Assembly (NCBI GenBank): GCA_047602295.1 | Contig: JASGHP010000001.1 | Span: 5,580,001 to 5,644,000, forward strand | Source: JACMLD01 sp047602295 | GTDB taxonomy: Bacteria; Bacteroidota; Bacteroidia; Chitinophagales; Chitinophagaceae | DNA length: 64,000 nt | Direction of reading: 5' to 3' | Part shown: positions 61,904-64,000 of the stretch, piece by piece | Numbering within the stretch: the first letter of the stretch is position 1 | Layout of the letters: each line of letters begins with the position of its first letter | The notes under the pieces: model-generated | The model's input: the letters and a program-made list of their open reading frames with translations, nothing else | The model's database searches: none | What the model was told of the DNA's origin: nothing | Translations under genes and position numbers: made by a program

Positions 61904-62893
61904 TTGTTTAGCTATATCAGCAATGCAATTAATTTCAGCCAGTTTGTAGAAGAGTTTGGTACTGCGCTGGGCGTGCCTGTAAACGATGGCAGGTTAGAAT
62001 TTCCATCCAGCTTTGCAAAAGGCTATATGCAGGTAGAAACACTACCCAATGGTTTGCTGGCATTGGAAATGGATTATATATTGAACACAGATTTTATTTT
62101 TGACAGGCCTTCTTCTGAAGAAGAAATTTATTCTCTTCGTTTTGATAATATTGAAATCAGGAAACAATATGTTACCAAGATAGACGATGAATACCGTAGC
62201 GATGACATGGAAACACGTGATGCAGTTTATCTTATGTGCAGTCTTTTCGACCTTGGCTATATAAGCACAAAAGGCACGCATATCAATTGCGTAATGATCC
62301 AGTTTAATAGAGAATGGATGGGCAAGTACCTGCAAATGGATTCTTATGATAAGATATTGCAGCATTATCTTTCTTTAAAAACTACAGCGCTTGACATGGA
62401 ACACCTGGATGCAGACTATCGCCAGGCCATGGAAGAAATTCAGCAAATGAATACAGATCATCCTGCGCATGTAACCATGATACATAACCGCATTATGCAC
62501 ATGCTGGAGCGTTTTTTTATAACATTGTATGAGAAGCGACATCAACTCACCTACCAGATAAAAGCTACCAACGAAGACATTGTACAAGTAAGAAAAGTTG
62601 AAAAGATCATCACCAGTAATTTTACTGCTCCCTTCCCCTCTATAGAAGAACTGGCTAAAGCAGCTTCTATGAGCAGCAGCAAATTGAAAAAGCTTTTTAA
62701 AGATGTTTACGGAAAACCAATTTATCAATATTACCAGCAGCACCGTATGAACAAAGCAAGGGCTATGTTGATAAGCCAACAATACTCTGTAAAGAATGTA
62801 GGTCTCAGTCTTGGCTACACAAACCTTAGCAATTTCAGTATGGCTTTTAGAAAAGAATTTAAAATGCTGCCGAGTGATCTCGTAAAGAATTAA
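61904..62893 (+). CDS. AraC-family transcriptional regulator
   Basis: 329 residues from TTG 61904; an in-frame stop lies two codons upstream and no better ATG is found before conserved sequence. C-terminal AraC-type HTH pair: ITSNFTAPFPSIEELAKAASMSSSKLKKLFKDVYGKPIYQYYQQHRMNKARAMLISQQYSVKNVGLSLGYTNLSNFSMAFRKEFKMLPSDL. The N-terminal 220 residues form a ligand-sensing domain I cannot assign. Located between the Tat-exported oxidoreductase and an Ldh-family dehydrogenase, so it may regulate both. Confidence 0.92.
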   Translation: MFSYISNAINFSQFVEEFGTALGVPVNDGRLEFPSSFAKGYMQVETLPNGLLALEMDYILNTDFIFDRPSSEEEIYSLRFDNIEIRKQYVTKIDDEYRSDDMETRDAVYLMCSLFDLGYISTKGTHINCVMIQFNREWMGKYLQMDSYDKILQHYLSLKTTALDMEHLDADYRQAMEEIQQMNTDHPAHVTMIHNRIMHMLERFFITLYEKRHQLTYQIKATNEDIVQVRKVEKIITSNFTAPFPSIEELAKAASMSSSKLKKLFKDVYGKPIYQYYQQHRMNKARAMLISQQYSVKNVGLSLGYTNLSNFSMAFRKEFKMLPSDLVKN

Positions 62894-62972
62894 TCTACTT
62901 CACTATTGCAAATGATATTATCCCGATGGATAAAAGTTTGAAAAGACATTGTCAATAGCTTTATTTTGCCAA

Positions 62973-64000
62973 ATGGAACAAATCATTCCCTATCATACAT
63001 TACTAGCATTCACAGAAAATATTTTTAAGAAGATTGGCTGCAGCAGTAAAGATGCAAGCATAGCTGCAAAAGCCTTGCTGGATGCGGATTTACGCGGTAT
63101 AGATTCTCATGGCGTGGCAAGATTAAGCGGTTATGTACGACTGTGGGAAGCCAAAAGGGTGAATGCAACACCTTCTATAAAAATAATTCACGAAACCCCA
63201 TCAACAGCAGTGGTGGATGGAGATAGCGGCCTTGGTTTGGTAGTAGCTCCTTTTGCCATGCAGGTAGCCATTGATAAAGCTAAACAAGTAGGAACCGGTT
63301 GGGTAAGCGTTAGCAACTCCAATCATTTTGGTATTGCAGGCCACCACGCTATGATGGCTTTGGAGCACGACATGATTGGCATTGCAATGACAAACGCCAG
63401 TGCATTGGTAGCACCAACATTTTCTATTGAAAGAATGCTTGGCACCAATCCTATTTGTGTTGCTATTCCCGCAGGCGAAGAACCTGCTTTTGTTGCAGAC
63501 CTTGCTACTACGACTGCAGCCAATGGGAAGCTTGAAATTTTACAGCGCAAAAACCTGCACGCACCAGAAGGATGGATACAAGACAAAGACGGGCATTCAT
63601 CTACCAATCCTCATGAACTAAAGGGTGGTGGTGCATTATTACCGCTAGGTGGCGACAGAGATCATGGAAGTCACAAGGGTTATGCATTAGGTGCGGTGGT
63701 AGATATTTTTTCTGCTGTTTTAAGTGGTGCCAATTACGGCCCATGGGTTCCCCCCTTTCCTGCTTATGTGCCTATGCCCGAAAACCAACCAGGAAAAGGT
63801 ATTGGTCATTTCTTTGGAGCAATGCGCATAGATGCGTTTCGGCCAGCGGCTGATTTCAAATTACATATGGACCAATGGATAACCAGGTTTCGTGCTGCAA
63901 AAACAGTAGAGGGACAATCTAAAGTATTAATACCAGGAGATCCGGAAAGGGAAGCAAGTGCCGAGCGAATGGAAAAAGGAATACCATTGTTACATGCAGT
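62973..64000 (+). CDS. Ldh-family (malate/L-sulfolactate/ureidoglycolate-type) dehydrogenase, partial at right edge
   Basis: Read by hand from ATG 62973 (MEQIIPYHTLLAFTENIFKK); open to the window end, about 342 codons visible of a usual 330-360, so only a few are missing. Blocks typical of the Ldh_2 family: DADLRGIDSHGVARLSGYV, VDGDSGLGLVVAPFAMQVAI, VSVSNSNHFGIAGHHAMMAL, MTNASALVAPTFSIERMLGTNPICVAIP and DHGSHKGYALGAVVDIFSAVLSG. SNHFGIAG contains the active-site His. NAD(P)-dependent oxidation of a 2-hydroxy acid is expected; the exact substrate is open. Confidence 0.93.
   Translation, partial: MEQIIPYHTLLAFTENIFKKIGCSSKDASIAAKALLDADLRGIDSHGVARLSGYVRLWEAKRVNATPSIKIIHETPSTAVVDGDSGLGLVVAPFAMQVAIDKAKQVGTGWVSVSNSNHFGIAGHHAMMALEHDMIGIAMTNASALVAPTFSIERMLGTNPICVAIPAGEEPAFVADLATTTAANGKLEILQRKNLHAPEGWIQDKDGHSSTNPHELKGGGALLPLGGDRDHGSHKGYALGAVVDIFSAVLSGANYGPWVPPFPAYVPMPENQPGKGIGHFFGAMRIDAFRPAADFKLHMDQWITRFRAAKTVEGQSKVLIPGDPEREASAERMEKGIPLLHA

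Overview
The window looks like a chromosomal segment of a Bacteroidota bacterium, most likely Chitinophagaceae or a close relative. The evidence is AT-rich DNA, promoters of the TAnnTTTG type, a T9SS C-terminal sorting domain, LytS/LytTR two-component genes, an E1 alpha/beta fusion dehydrogenase, DUF4954, head-GIN (DUF2807) proteins and an ECF sigma factor paired with a membrane-anchored barrel protein. I saw no rRNA, phage, plasmid, CRISPR or intact IS element. The genus is inference.

Layout. 1-10.4 kb: a minus-strand pectin/rhamnogalacturonan utilisation operon (PL22, GH106, NTF2-like, GH88, DUF2264, GH43, SGNH esterase, GH39-like) running off the left edge; no SusC/SusD is in view. 10.7-14.8 kb: glmS and a DUF4954 beta-helix protein. 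14.8-19.8 kb: a T9SS cargo protein, the ribosome-assembly GTPases der and era (era carries two compensating frameshifts) and initiator tRNA-fMet. 19.9-24.4 kb: two head-GIN paralogues, then a TPP riboswitch driving a TonB-dependent receptor that probably imports thiamine compounds. 24.4-28.6 kb: an AsmA-like protein, a 57-residue ORF, an XRE regulator and an Omp85-like barrel. 28.6-34.8 kb: an ArsR-controlled tripartite RND efflux operon with three matching operator palindromes; the adaptor gene is frameshifted. 35-40.2 kb: nucleoside hydrolase, L,D-transpeptidase, ECF sigma factor with its barrel-fused partner. 40.4-46.5 kb: LytTR regulators, a LytS kinase with an internal duplication, a PAP2 phosphatase, tRNA-Met. 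46.7-53.5 kb: metE under a cobalamin riboswitch, glutamine cyclotransferase, a transposase-derived protein, the E1 fusion. 53.7-60.3 kb: housekeeping genes (FAH-family, pth, rplY, prs, radC, DUF3467, cyanophycinase, ssb) and a four-helix-bundle gene. 60.4-64 kb: Gfo/Idh/MocA oxidoreductase, AraC regulator and an Ldh-family dehydrogenase cut by the right edge.

The most unusual signal is not a gene. Many gene junctions (about 18.6, 19.6, 20.7, 21.8, 24.4, 33.2, 53.6, 57.9 and 58.4 kb) hold arrays of degenerate 7-12 base words. Several begin at the stop codon of the adjacent gene and many are followed by a reverse-complement array, so the whole forms a large imperfect palindrome. At 57.86-58.40 kb a four-helix-bundle (23S-IVS/S23 family) gene sits inside such a palindrome, which suggests the gene and the arrays belong to one element family. 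Other notable points are the triplicated ArsR operator, a pair of REP-like hairpins, three homopolymer-associated indels, and a nested inverted repeat near 43.6 kb. All family assignments come from reading motifs by eye; no searches were run.
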